Notes: generated by a model not told the origin, from the letters alone. 64,000 bases of DNA from RPRB01 sp035519675 (GCA_035519675.1 DATIWB010000001.1:1-64000), one strand, 5' to 3'. Counted from the stretch's first letter, positions 47,222 to 60,942 are shown. Made by a program: numbers and translations.

Positions 47222-49327
47222 GTGCTCGCCCGGCTCGCCATCCTCCTCCGCATCGCTGGCCGCAACCTGTTCCGGTCGCGGATCAACCTCCTCATCGGCT
47301 CGGTGATCCTCGGGGGCACGATGCTGGTGGTGGTGGGAGGGGCGCTGCTCAACAGCGTGGTCAGCTCGATGAGCCGGAGCATCATCGGGAGCGTCGCCGG
47401 GCACATCCAGGTCTACAGCGCGGCGAGCAAGGAGGAGTTCGCCATCTGGCCGATGGGGGGCAACGACCCCGACCTGAGCCCGATGGTGGACTGGGAGCGG
47501 AAGCAGCGGCTGCTGGAGTCGGTCCCCAACGTCAAGGCGGTCATTCCGATGGGGATCAACGCCGCGCTCATCACCAGCGGGAACACCGTCGACCTCACCC
47601 TGGAGGAGCTGCGCTCGGTGGTGCGCCAGCAGAAGGAGCACGGGAGCACCCCGGAGCTCGAGGCGAGGCGCGCCTCGCTCAAGGAGCACGTCCGGCAGAT
47701 CGTCCGGGTGCTCCGGGCCGACCTGGTCCGGGTGGAGGACATCAACACCCCGCAGGCGGTCGACCCGGAGGCGCGCGCCGCCATCGAACGGGCCTCGTCG
47801 GACGCGTTCTGGGACGGTTTCGATCGCGACCCGTACGGATCGCTGGAGTTCCTGGAGAATCGCCTGGCCCCCCAGCTGTCCGACGCCGACCTGGTGCCGC
47901 TCCGGTATGTCGGCACCGACCTGGACGCCTTCGAGAAGAACTTCGACCGGATGGAGATCGTCGATGGGCAGCCGGTCCCGCCCGGCCACCGCGGCTTCCT
48001 GATGTCCAAGTTCGTCTACGAGGACCGGCTGAAGCTCCGGACCGCGCGGCGCCTGGACAAGATCAAGGACGCGCTCGACCTCAAGGGGAAGATCGCCCGG
48101 GATGAGACGCTCCAGCGCTACGTCCACGAGAACCGGACCCAGACCCGGGAGATCCTCCTCCAGCTCGACCGGCTGAAGACCGAAAAGGCCGTGGCGCTGC
48201 TGCAGCGCACGCTGGGCTCCTCGGAGAAGGACCTCGACCGGCTCCTCAACGCGTTCTTCGAGACCGACGACGACAACTTCTACGAGCGGTACCAGGTGTT
48301 CTACCGGGACCTCGCCCCACTCCTGCAGCTGTATCGACTCAAGGTGGGCGACATCCTGACCATCACCGCCTTCACCCGGAGCGGCTACGTCCAGAACCTC
48401 AATCTCAAGGTCTGGGGAACGTTCCAGTTCCGGGGGCTGGAGAAGTCGGCGCTGTCCGGAAACATAAATCTAATGGACATCGTGAGCTTCCGGGAGCTCT
48501 ACGGCTACCTCAGCGCGGACCGGAAGGCGGAGATCGAGGCGATCAAGAAGGAGGGCGGCGCACGGGAGATCGACCGCAGCCGCGCCGAGGAGGAGCTGTT
48601 CGGCCAGGCCAGCCGAAAGATCGTCGCCGAAGCCACCCCGGGCATCATCGACGAGAAGGAGCAGTTCAAGGGTACCGGCGCAGAGCTGCGGCGAGAGGAG
48701 CTCGTCCGGCGGGTCTACAACCCGGCGGAGATCGGTCAAGGAGTGGTGCTCGACGCGGCCATCATCCTCAAGGATCCGCGCCACCTCCCGAAGACCCTGG
48801 CCGACATCCGCGCCCTCTCCGAGCGTGAGCACCTGGGGCTGAAGGTCCTCTCCTGGCGCGAGGCGGCCGGATTCCTCGGGCAGTTCATCCTCCTGGCCAA
48901 CGTGGTGCTCCTGCTCGCGGTGGGGATCATCTTCATCGTCGCCATGGTCATCATCAACAACTCGGTGATGATGGCCACCCTCCAGCGGACGCCCGAGGTG
49001 GGGACGATGCGCGCCATCGGAGCGCCGCGGGGGTTCATCCTCGGGATGGTGCTGGTGGAGACCTTGACCCTGGGGCTGATCTTCGGAGGAGCCGGGGCCG
49101 CGCTCGGGTCGGGGGTGATCGCGCTGCTCCACTGGTGGGGAATCCCCGCGCAGAACGATACCCTCTACTTCTTCTTCTCCGGACCCCGGCTCTTCCCCAC
49201 CCTCAGCCCGTGGAACATCGTGGTGGCGCTGGTCATCGTGATTCTGGTGACCGTCCTCTCCACCCTCTACCCGGCCTTCCTGGCCACCCGCGTCGCCCCG
49301 GTCCGGGCGATGCAGACCGACGAGTGA
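47222..49327 (+). CDS. FtsX/LolC-E-type ABC permease with an enlarged periplasmic domain
   Basis: A 701-residue permease (typical LolC/E about 400). One N-terminal helix (about 20-45) and three C-terminal helices (about 560-595, 610-645, 660-690) follow the MacB/FtsX plan, with KTLADIRALSEREHLG and the final ATRVAPVRAMQTDE. The periplasmic part between them is about 500 residues. It includes a long charged helical region (VDLTLEELRSVVRQQKEHGSTPELEARRA; LDKIKDALDLKGKIARDETLQ) not present in ordinary LolC/E. GTG start 1 nt after the ATPase stop; its stop overlaps the GTG of the next permease. Confidence 0.85.
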   Translation: MLARLAILLRIAGRNLFRSRINLLIGSVILGGTMLVVVGGALLNSVVSSMSRSIIGSVAGHIQVYSAASKEEFAIWPMGGNDPDLSPMVDWERKQRLLESVPNVKAVIPMGINAALITSGNTVDLTLEELRSVVRQQKEHGSTPELEARRASLKEHVRQIVRVLRADLVRVEDINTPQAVDPEARAAIERASSDAFWDGFDRDPYGSLEFLENRLAPQLSDADLVPLRYVGTDLDAFEKNFDRMEIVDGQPVPPGHRGFLMSKFVYEDRLKLRTARRLDKIKDALDLKGKIARDETLQRYVHENRTQTREILLQLDRLKTEKAVALLQRTLGSSEKDLDRLLNAFFETDDDNFYERYQVFYRDLAPLLQLYRLKVGDILTITAFTRSGYVQNLNLKVWGTFQFRGLEKSALSGNINLMDIVSFRELYGYLSADRKAEIEAIKKEGGAREIDRSRAEEELFGQASRKIVAEATPGIIDEKEQFKGTGAELRREELVRRVYNPAEIGQGVVLDAAIILKDPRHLPKTLADIRALSEREHLGLKVLSWREAAGFLGQFILLANVVLLLAVGIIFIVAMVIINNSVMMATLQRTPEVGTMRAIGAPRGFILGMVLVETLTLGLIFGGAGAALGSGVIALLHWWGIPAQNDTLYFFFSGPRLFPTLSPWNIVVALVIVILVTVLSTLYPAFLATRVAPVRAMQTDE

Positions 49328-50634
49328 ACGAGATGGGCCAGCTCTTCCTGATTGCGGTCCGAAATCTCATGACCCACGGCCGCCGAACCCTGCTGCTGGG
49401 TGGCGCCATCGTGGGGGTGACCACCCTCCTGGTGCTGCTGCTGGGGATGCTGAACGGGATCCGCTCCACCATCCTCGAGTCGGCCACCACCCTGATGACC
49501 GGACACGTGAACGTGGGCGGGTTCTTCAAGGTGACCGCCGGAGCCGGCGCCCCGGTGGTGACCCACTACCCGGAGATCCTGGCGCTCGTCCGCAAGGAGG
49601 TGCCGGAGCTCGACTACGTCGCCCAGCGAGGACGTGGCTGGGCCAAGGTGGTGAGCGACACCGGCTCGCTGCAGTCCGGGATCGGAGGAATCGACATCCT
49701 CCACGAGCCCAGGTTCAGGCGAGTGATCCAGCTGAAGGAGGGGTCCTTCGACGCGCTGGCCGAGCCGGGGACCATCCTCATCTTCGACCAGCAGGCGGAG
49801 AAGCTGGGCGTCCGGGTCGGGGATCAGCTGACCCTCAGCGCCTACACGGTCCGCGGAGTGGCCAACACCGTCGACGTCCGGATTGCCGCCATCGCGCGCA
49901 ACGTGGGGCTCCTCAGCAGCTGGAACACCTTCGTCCCCGACTCCACCCTCCGCGGCCTCTACCAGATGAACGATCAGGCCACCGGGGCGCTGTTCCTCTA
50001 CCTCCAGGACGTGAAGGACGTGCCACGGGTCCAGGAGCGGCTGCGCAGGGTGCTCGCTGCCGCCGGTTACCAGCTGATGGACCCCGACCCGCGCGCCTTC
50101 TGGTACAAGTTCGAGACGGTCAACCGCGAGGGCTGGACCGGCCAGAAGCTCGACGTGACCACCTGGGAGGACGAGATCTCGTTCATCCAGTGGACGGTCA
50201 CCGCGATCACCTGGCTGTCGTACACGCTGATCGGGATCCTCCTGGTGATCATCGTGGTGGGCCTGATGAACACGATGTGGATCTCGATCCGGGAGCGTAC
50301 CCGGGAGATCGGGACCCTCCGGGCCATCGGGATGCAGCGGGCGCGGGTGCTGGCGATGTTCATGACCGAGGCCTTCACCCTCGCCCTCACCGCCACCCTG
50401 GCTGGCACCGCGCTGGGCCTGGGCCTCTGCGCGCTGCTCAACCTCGCCCACCTCCATGCGCCGCTGGCGCTGCAGCTCTTCCTGATGCGCGAGGAGTTCC
50501 ACCTCCTGGTGAAGCCCTCGGCGGTCGCCGGCGCCATCGGGCTCATCGCCGGCTCCACCACCGCGATCGCCCTCTTCCCCTCGTTCCTCGCCGCCCGGCT
50601 CCAGCCGGTGACGGCGATGCACCGCGTGGGCTGA
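49324..50634 (+). CDS. FtsX/LolC-E-type ABC permease
   Basis: A 436-residue permease of normal LolC/E size. One N-terminal helix (TLLLGGAIVGVTTLLVLLLGML), a MacB-like periplasmic domain (about 40-300), and three C-terminal helices including LIGILLVIIVVGLMNTMWISIRERTREIGTLRAIGM, a classic FtsX motif. The GTG at 49324 overlaps the preceding TGA; an ATG at 49333 is a possible start. It pairs with the larger permease to form an asymmetric LolC-LolE-like complex. Confidence 0.88.
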   Translation: MNEMGQLFLIAVRNLMTHGRRTLLLGGAIVGVTTLLVLLLGMLNGIRSTILESATTLMTGHVNVGGFFKVTAGAGAPVVTHYPEILALVRKEVPELDYVAQRGRGWAKVVSDTGSLQSGIGGIDILHEPRFRRVIQLKEGSFDALAEPGTILIFDQQAEKLGVRVGDQLTLSAYTVRGVANTVDVRIAAIARNVGLLSSWNTFVPDSTLRGLYQMNDQATGALFLYLQDVKDVPRVQERLRRVLAAAGYQLMDPDPRAFWYKFETVNREGWTGQKLDVTTWEDEISFIQWTVTAITWLSYTLIGILLVIIVVGLMNTMWISIRERTREIGTLRAIGMQRARVLAMFMTEAFTLALTATLAGTALGLGLCALLNLAHLHAPLALQLFLMREEFHLLVKPSAVAGAIGLIAGSTTAIALFPSFLAARLQPVTAMHRVG

Positions 50635-50645
50635 GCGACAGGCAG

Positions 50646-51434
50646 ATGAACGTCGCCACCTGCTCTCGATGGCTGCTCCTGACCGGGCTGGTGGGGCTGG
50701 TGTCGCCGGCCCTCGCCCATCCCCTGGACCACGACGCGCTGATGAAGGTGGTGCGGACCATCGACGACCGGCAGCGGAACTCCGGCGACTACCGCTCGCT
50801 GGCGTATTTGGAGCAGAAGGAGCGGGACAAGACCGACACTGCCCGCGAGGCCATCGTCTACCGGCGAAGCGCGGACCAGAAGCTGATGATCCTCTTCACC
50901 AAGCCCAAGGGCGAGGCAGGCAAGGGCTACCTCCGGCTGGACAAGAACCTCTGGAGCTACGATCCGACCACCGGGAAGTGGGACCGGCGCACCGAGCGCG
51001 AGCGCATCGCCGGCACCGACAGCCGGCGCGCGGACTTCGACGAGTCGCGGCTGGCGGAGGAGTACGACTCCACCTTCTCCGGTGAGGCGAAGCTGGGCAG
51101 CTTCGACACCTGGGTGATCGAGTGCAAGGTCAAGCCCGGGGTGGACGTGGCCTACCCGGTGGTGAAGCTCTGGGTCGACCAGCCCACCGGCAACGTGCTC
51201 AAGCGCCAGGAGTTCGCGCTCTCCGGGCGGCTGATGCGGACGCTCTACTATCCGACCTGGAAGAAGCTGTTCAGCGAGTCGAAGGGCGCGGACGTGTGGT
51301 ACCCGGGCGAGATCCGCATCTACGACGAGGTGGAGAAGGCGAACAGCACCATCGTGGTGCTGAAGGAAGTGGACCTCCGTCCCCTCCAGGCCAACATCTT
51401 CACCAAGGCCTGGCTCGAGTCGAAGAGCCGATGA
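50646..51434 (+). CDS. LolA-like periplasmic carrier (outer-membrane lipoprotein-sorting family)
   Basis: A 262-residue protein with a signal peptide (WLLLTGLVGLVSPALA). It has an unclosed-barrel domain typical of the LolA_like family: MILFTKPKGEAGKGYLRLDKNLWSYDPTTGKWDRR, DFDESRLAEEYDSTF and LWVDQPTGNVLKRQEFALSG. This family is usually found next to RND/MMPL exporters and outer-membrane proteins. Here the partner is an ABC transporter. It lies 11 nt after the second permease and its stop overlaps the barrel gene (ATGA). Confidence 0.82.
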   Translation: MNVATCSRWLLLTGLVGLVSPALAHPLDHDALMKVVRTIDDRQRNSGDYRSLAYLEQKERDKTDTAREAIVYRRSADQKLMILFTKPKGEAGKGYLRLDKNLWSYDPTTGKWDRRTERERIAGTDSRRADFDESRLAEEYDSTFSGEAKLGSFDTWVIECKVKPGVDVAYPVVKLWVDQPTGNVLKRQEFALSGRLMRTLYYPTWKKLFSESKGADVWYPGEIRIYDEVEKANSTIVVLKEVDLRPLQANIFTKAWLESKSR

Positions 51435-53053
51435 GCCGGTGGGTCGTGCTGGCGGCGGTGGTGCTGTCGCTCGCGGCGCGGGCCCAGCGGCCGGACGAGG
51501 AGGCGCTGTTCGGCGGTGCGGCAGACGGAGGGACCGCGTCGTCGCGCCCGAGCGAGGAGTCCCTCTTCGGCGGAGCGCCCGACGGGGGCCCCGGGAGCGG
51601 AGCGGCCTCCGCCGCCGGCGGTCAGGAGTCGCGCGGGCTCGACCTCACGCCCTCGGGCGACGCCTTCGCCAGCGGCCGGGTGAAGGAGGATCCGCTGAAG
51701 ATCGGCGGCCTCTTCTACACCCGGGCGTTCATGCAGGTGCAGCAGGACCAGCCCTTCAACGAGTCCCGGGTGTCGTTCCCCACGCTGGTGGACGCCTACC
51801 TCGACGCGCGCCCGACCGACCGGCTCCGGGCCTTCGTCCTCGGCCGGCTGACCTACGATCCGTTCTTCTCGGCCACCGTGGGCGGGACGGCGCTCCCGGG
51901 GATTCCCGCCACCACCACCGCGAGCAACCCGGCGGTGCTGCTCGACCAGGCCTGGCTCGGCTTCGACATCGCCCACTCGGTCTTCGTCACCGCGGGACGG
52001 CAGCACGTCAAGTGGGGCGTGGCCCGCTTCTTCTCCCCGACTGATTTCCTCGCCAGCCAGCCCAGGGATCCGCTGGCGCTCTTCGACGCGCGGCTGGGGG
52101 TCACCATGGTCCGGGCGCAGATCCCCTGGGAGAGCGCAGGCTGGAACTTCACCGCCGTCGCGCTGTTCGAGCCGACGCAGAACGTGGGCGGCGGGTACTC
52201 GGGCAGCTCCTCGGTGGAGAACCCCGGCGGGTCGGGCGTCAACACCACCGACACCGGCACGCTCCTGCGCGACGTCGGCGGGGCGGCCCGCGTCGAGGTC
52301 GCATTCAAGAACGGGGCGTTCGGCCTCGACGGCCTGGTGCAGCGGAACCGCGCGGCGCGGGCGGGCGCCGACGTGACGATGTCTCTGGGCGACCTCGACG
52401 TCTACGGGGAGGTGGCGTGGAAGGAATACTCCGATGCCCCCACCAGCAGGAGCCTCTCCATCACCACCCAGGTCGACCCCTCCAAGATTCCGGGCGTTCC
52501 GCCGGGCACCTTTCCCCCGGGGACCATCCCGGTCACCAGCCAGGCGCAGGTGGAGGTGCCGGGGCGGGGCAGGCCGGTGGTGCAGGCCGCGGGGGGAGTG
52601 ACCTACGCCATCAACTTCGAGGGGAACAAGAGCATCACCCTCGGCGCCGAGTACTTCTTCAACTCCGCCAGCTACTCGCGGGAGGAGTACTTGCCACTGC
52701 TCATCGTGCAGGGCTTCCAGCCGTTCTACGTGGGCAAGCACTACCTGGCGGTCAGCGCGACGCTGCTCGACACCACCGCCAAGACGACGTGGATCCTCTC
52801 GGGGATCAGCAACCTCAGCGACAGCAGCTACCTGGCCCGCCTCGACTTCGTGGTGACGGTGCTCAGCTACCTCTCGGTGGAGAGCTACCTGGCGGGGCAC
52901 TTCGGGCGCACCGGGGGCGAGCTCCGGCTCGGCTTCCCCAGGACCGATCTCTCCACCGTGGCCGGGGTCAGCGGGGTACCGGCCGGTTCGTTCTTCGGTC
53001 CGCTGAACGCTCCCATCCTCGACGTGGGGGTGGGCCTGCGGCTGAGCATGTGA
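51431..53053 (+). CDS. Outer-membrane beta-barrel protein linked to the ABC/LolA operon
   Basis: A 540-residue protein with a signal peptide (SRWVVLAAVVLSLAARA). Two near-repeats in the N-terminal linker, RPDEEALFGGAADGG and RPSEESLFGGAPDGG, are followed by a long series of amphipathic strands. These include IGGLFYTRAFMQVQQDQPF, DRLRAFVLGRLTYDPFF and QAWLGFDIAHSVFVTAGRQHVKWGVARFF. The C-terminus ends in LDVGVGLRLSM. It resembles porin-like outer-membrane proteins of the DUF1302/TonB-independent kind. It is the last gene of the five-gene operon. Confidence 0.78.
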   Translation: MSRWVVLAAVVLSLAARAQRPDEEALFGGAADGGTASSRPSEESLFGGAPDGGPGSGAASAAGGQESRGLDLTPSGDAFASGRVKEDPLKIGGLFYTRAFMQVQQDQPFNESRVSFPTLVDAYLDARPTDRLRAFVLGRLTYDPFFSATVGGTALPGIPATTTASNPAVLLDQAWLGFDIAHSVFVTAGRQHVKWGVARFFSPTDFLASQPRDPLALFDARLGVTMVRAQIPWESAGWNFTAVALFEPTQNVGGGYSGSSSVENPGGSGVNTTDTGTLLRDVGGAARVEVAFKNGAFGLDGLVQRNRAARAGADVTMSLGDLDVYGEVAWKEYSDAPTSRSLSITTQVDPSKIPGVPPGTFPPGTIPVTSQAQVEVPGRGRPVVQAAGGVTYAINFEGNKSITLGAEYFFNSASYSREEYLPLLIVQGFQPFYVGKHYLAVSATLLDTTAKTTWILSGISNLSDSSYLARLDFVVTVLSYLSVESYLAGHFGRTGGELRLGFPRTDLSTVAGVSGVPAGSFFGPLNAPILDVGVGLRLSM

Positions 53054-53071
53054 CGTTGCAAACCTCGCCCG

Positions 53072-53539
53072 ATGGGAGCAGTGGATGCCAGCATGGATCC
53101 CACCAAGCGGGCCGAGCGGAGCGAGCAGCGGCGCAACCAGACCTTCGCCGCCTTCATGACCTATCTACGCCGCGTGGGATCGATCTCCGAGGAGCTGGCG
53201 GAGCAGTCCGCGGTGGCGGTGCTCTGCGCCCTGGAGCGAAGGATCCTCCCCGAGGAGGCGAAGGACCTCGAGGCCCAGCTCCCGGCGAAGCTGCGCGATC
53301 TGATCACCCGCTGTGACCGGCACGCCGGCGTCCATCGGCGGGCGCTGGACCGGACCGAGTTCGTGGGGATGGTCGCCGACGAGCTGGGGGTGCCCCTGCC
53401 GACCGCCGAGCACCTGACCCTGGCGGTCTTTCACGCGCTCCGGGCCCAGGTGAGCGAGGGAGAGGCCCGGCAGGTGGAGTCGCAGCTGCCGGCTGATCTC
53501 AAGGAGCTCTGGAGCCGCTCGCTCCGCACGCACGCCTGA
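53072..53539 (+). CDS. DUF2267-family protein
   Basis: A 155-residue cytoplasmic helical protein with the two-repeat DUF2267 pattern. Repeat one is MTYLRRVGSISEELAEQSAVAVLCALERRILPEEAKDLEAQLPAKLRDLI. Repeat two is FVGMVADELGVPLPTAEHLTLAVFHALRAQVSEGEARQVESQLPADLKELW. The function of the family is unknown. An ATG at 53093 is an alternative start (148 residues); neither has a strong ribosome site. It lies 18 nt after the barrel gene but need not belong to that system. Confidence 0.72.
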   Translation: MGAVDASMDPTKRAERSEQRRNQTFAAFMTYLRRVGSISEELAEQSAVAVLCALERRILPEEAKDLEAQLPAKLRDLITRCDRHAGVHRRALDRTEFVGMVADELGVPLPTAEHLTLAVFHALRAQVSEGEARQVESQLPADLKELWSRSLRTHA

Positions 53540-53681
53540 CGCAGCAGGCCAGCGCCGCCGATGGGTTGGTCGCGGCGTCACGCCCGGCTCGCCGGGACGC
53601 AGGCACCGCCTGCTCGGCCGGACTCCCGCCGGGCCTGGCGCCCGCAGGCTGGCGAAGACCCTGTGATGCCTGGGGTTTTCA

Positions 53682-53696
53682 AGGTGTCAAACACCT
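53682..53696. promoter_or_regulatory. Perfect 6-bp palindrome upstream of glutamate synthase, candidate operator
   Basis: AGGTGT-CAA-ACACCT, a perfect dyad in a less GC-rich patch. It is about 93 bp upstream of the predicted gltB transcription start. It could equally be a short hairpin after the DUF2267 gene, but there is no T-run. No matching regulator gene is adjacent. Further down, the nonamer CCGGGTCAG occurs twice (53714-53722 and 53751-53759). Confidence 0.3.
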
Positions 53697-53745
53697 CTGC
53701 AAGTGATGCTCATCCGGGTCAGTCGCCGGTGCGATGCGCCCACAT

Positions 53746-53775
53746 TTGAGCCGGGTCAGCCACTTCCCGTACGCT
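53746..53775 (+). promoter_or_regulatory. Candidate promoter of gltB-gltD
   Basis: TTGAGC (53746-53751) and TACGCT (53770-53775) are separated by 18 nt, a fair housekeeping -35/-10 pair. Transcription would start near 53782, leaving a 40-nt leader before the gltB ATG at 53822. The leader begins with the hairpin at 53783-53797. Confidence 0.35.
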
Positions 53776-53782
53776 GTGCGTT

Positions 53783-53797
53783 TGCCGCTCTGCGGCA
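53783..53797 (+). promoter_or_regulatory. Hairpin in the gltB leader
   Basis: TGCCGC-TCT-GCGGCA forms a perfect 6-bp, very GC-rich stem with a 3-nt loop. If the promoter call is right it sits at the 5' end of the transcript and could stabilise it. As DNA it could be a repressor dyad overlapping the start. No T-run follows, so it is not a terminator. Confidence 0.35.
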
Positions 53798-53821
53798 GAC
53801 CGGTCGGTCGGGAGGTCTTGG

Positions 53822-58366
<4,545 letters not shown>

Positions 58367-58374
58367 GAGCACTC

Positions 58375-59844
58375 ATGGGCAAGACCACCGGATTCCTGGA
58401 GTGGCAGCGGGAGTCGCCCCCGAAGCGTCCGAAGTCGGAGCGGGTGCACGACACCCGGGAGTTCATCCTCCCCCAGCCCGACGAGCAGAGCCGGCGCCAG
58501 GCGGGCCGCTGCATGGACTGTGGCATCCCCTTCTGTCACCAGGGGTGTCCGCTGGGGAACCTCATCCCGGACTTCAACGACCTGGTCTGGCGCGGGCGCT
58601 GGGAGGAGGCCTTCGCCACGCTCTCCTCCACCAACGACTTCCCGGAGTTCACCGGCCGGCTGTGCCCCGCCCCTTGCGAGGCAGCGTGCGTGCTGGCCAT
58701 CGACCAGGCGGCGGTGAGCATCGAGCAGATCGAGAAGGAGATCGCCGACCGCGCCTTCCAGGAGGGCTGGGTGCGCCCGCGGCCTCCGGCCTCGCGGACC
58801 GGCAAGACCGTGGCGGTGGTCGGCAGCGGGCCAGCAGGTCTTGCCGCAGCGGCGGGGCTGAACCGCGCGGGCCACACCGTCACCGTGTACGAGCGCTCGC
58901 CGGCGCCAGGCGGGCTGCTCCGGTTCGGCATTCCCGACTTCAAGCTGGAGAAGTCACTGGTCGAGCGGCGGGTGACGCTGCTCGAGGCCGAGGGCGTGAC
59001 CTTCCGCTGCGGCGTGGACGTGGGCATGGCGCCGGGGTTCGACCAGCTCGCGACCGAGCACGACGCCCTGGTGCTGGCCCTCGGCGCGCGGCGCCCCCGC
59101 GATCTGGTCGTCCCCGGGCGCGAGCTCCCCGGTGTCGTCTGGGCCATGGATTACCTGGAGGCGCAGAACCGGCACGTCGCCGGCGCGCCGCTGCCGCCCG
59201 AGCTGTCCGCCTACGGCAAGCGGGTGGTGATCCTCGGCGGCGGTGACACCGGCTCGGACTGCCTCGGCACGGCGCACCGCCAGGGCGCGGCGCACGTCGA
59301 GCAGATCGAGCTGCTCCCCGCGCCGCCGCAGACCCGCGCGCCCGGGAACTGGTGGCCGGACTGGCCGGTGGTGTTCCGCACCTCCTCCAGCCAGGAAGAG
59401 GGCGGCGACCGCGAGTTCGGACTCTCCACCACCCGGCTCATCGGACGGAACGGGTGGCTGGCGGAGATGGAGCTGACCCGGGTGCGGCTGGAGAAGGACG
59501 AGGCTGGTCGAGGACGCATCGCGCCCGTCGCCGGGTCGGAGACCACGCGCCAGGTGGATCTGCTGGTGCTGGCGATGGGCTTCCTCGGGCCGGAGACGGC
59601 GGCGCTCGAGTCGCAGCTCGGGCTGGCGCTCGACGCCCGGGGCAACGTTCGAGTCGACACCCGGTTCCGCACCTCGCGTCCTGCCGTCTGGGCGGTGGGC
59701 GACACCCGGCGTGGGGCGAGCCTCATCGTCTGGGCCATCGCCGACGGGCGCGAGGCGGCGCGGGACATCGACGCGGTCCTGACCGGTGGCCCGTCGCGGC
59801 TGCCGACCCGCGGCGCCGATGCGCCGTTCACCGCACCAGCCTGA
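58375..59844 (+). CDS. gltD: Glutamate synthase small subunit
   Basis: NADPH- and FAD-binding subunit that supplies electrons to GltB. The 489-residue product has N-terminal 4Fe-4S cysteines C46, C49, C54 and C58 (CMDCGIPFCHQGCP) and a second set in FTGRLCPAPCEAACV. The FAD site is AVVGSGPAGLAAA and the NADPH site is VVILGGGDTGSDCLGTA. The C-terminal FAD contact is VWAVGDTRRGASLIVWAIADG. Length is normal. Confidence 0.97.
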   Translation: MGKTTGFLEWQRESPPKRPKSERVHDTREFILPQPDEQSRRQAGRCMDCGIPFCHQGCPLGNLIPDFNDLVWRGRWEEAFATLSSTNDFPEFTGRLCPAPCEAACVLAIDQAAVSIEQIEKEIADRAFQEGWVRPRPPASRTGKTVAVVGSGPAGLAAAAGLNRAGHTVTVYERSPAPGGLLRFGIPDFKLEKSLVERRVTLLEAEGVTFRCGVDVGMAPGFDQLATEHDALVLALGARRPRDLVVPGRELPGVVWAMDYLEAQNRHVAGAPLPPELSAYGKRVVILGGGDTGSDCLGTAHRQGAAHVEQIELLPAPPQTRAPGNWWPDWPVVFRTSSSQEEGGDREFGLSTTRLIGRNGWLAEMELTRVRLEKDEAGRGRIAPVAGSETTRQVDLLVLAMGFLGPETAALESQLGLALDARGNVRVDTRFRTSRPAVWAVGDTRRGASLIVWAIADGREAARDIDAVLTGGPSRLPTRGADAPFTAPA

Positions 59845-59948
59845 CAGGCCGTCGAGAACCCTGCCTTGACCGCGGCGGCCATCACAGCCCGGTCGCGGTC
59901 CGGAACCAGGGAGGCGACGGGGGTCGCGTCGGGGTAGCGTTCCCGGGC

Positions 59949-60938
59949 GTGGCCGCCTCGCCCCTCGATCCTCGGCACGAGCGCCCGGACGGACGACTCT
60001 GGGCGGTGCGCCTGATCCCCGGCGAGGCCGCCGCCCGCCCGGTCGACAATCCCCTCGAGGCCGGCCCGGGCTGGGTCTGGGCGCACTTCGACCTGGTGAA
60101 CGCGAACGCGAAGCAGGGGCTCGGCCTCTGCGAGCTTCCGGCCGAGGTGGCAACCCTCTTCGCCGAGACCGACGAGACGCCGCGCCTCCTGGCGGACGGC
60201 GACTGGCTCGCCGGCGTGCTGCCCGACTTCGAGCACAGCCCCGAGCCTGACGAGGTGCGGACCGGCGCCTTCCGGTTCTTCCTCCGCCAGAATCTTCTCG
60301 TCTCGGGACGGAGGGTGCCGGTCAGGGGCGTCCACGATGCCTGGCGTTCCCTCTCCTCCGGCGCGCTGCCGCCCCGGGCGGACGCGGGGTTCCAGCGGGT
60401 CCGCCGCGCCTTCCTCGACGAGGCCGCACGCCTGGCGAACGTGCTCCAGTCTGATCTGGACCGGGTGGAGGACGATCTCCTCGAGACCGAGGGCCACGCC
60501 CGGCGCCAAGCTCGCGCCGGCGCGCTCCTCGGCCGCGTCCGGCAGCGCATCGCCCGCCTGCAGCGCGCGGCCAAGCCTCTGGCCCGCCTGAAGCTCGAGG
60601 ATGCCGCGCCGTCCTGGCTCGACGTCGATGGGCTGGAGGCGCTGCAGCGGCGCACGCTCGGGGTGCTCGACGACCTCGGCGCCGTGCAGGACCGCTCGCA
60701 CGCGCTTCAGGACGAGCTGACCGCCCGTCAGAACGAGGAGACCAACCGGCGGCTCTACATCCTCTCGGTGGTGACGGTGGTGCTGGCGCCCACCACGCTC
60801 ATCACCGGCTTCTTCGGCATGAACACCGGAGGACTTCCCTGGACCCAGTTCCCCCACGGCACGGCCCTCGCCGGCGCGCTGCTCGCCGGCTGCATCGGCC
60901 TCGTCCTGTGGATGCTGCGTCGGGCGGGGATGCTCTAG
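59949..60938 (+). CDS. CorA/ZntB-family divalent metal transporter
   Basis: A 329-residue inner-membrane channel/transporter. It has a cytoplasmic alpha/beta N-domain, a long helical stalk (FLDEAARLANVLQSDLDRVEDDLLETEGHARRQ) and two C-terminal membrane helices. The GMN motif lies between them in ITGFFGMNTGGLPW. The GGLPW continuation and a basic C-terminus favour the ZntB (zinc) branch over Mg-type CorA. The GTG start at 59949 gives the usual ZntB length. It lies 104 nt after gltD and seems to be its own unit. Confidence 0.85.
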   Translation: MAASPLDPRHERPDGRLWAVRLIPGEAAARPVDNPLEAGPGWVWAHFDLVNANAKQGLGLCELPAEVATLFAETDETPRLLADGDWLAGVLPDFEHSPEPDEVRTGAFRFFLRQNLLVSGRRVPVRGVHDAWRSLSSGALPPRADAGFQRVRRAFLDEAARLANVLQSDLDRVEDDLLETEGHARRQARAGALLGRVRQRIARLQRAAKPLARLKLEDAAPSWLDVDGLEALQRRTLGVLDDLGAVQDRSHALQDELTARQNEETNRRLYILSVVTVVLAPTTLITGFFGMNTGGLPWTQFPHGTALAGALLAGCIGLVLWMLRRAGML

Positions 60939-60942
60939 GTCA

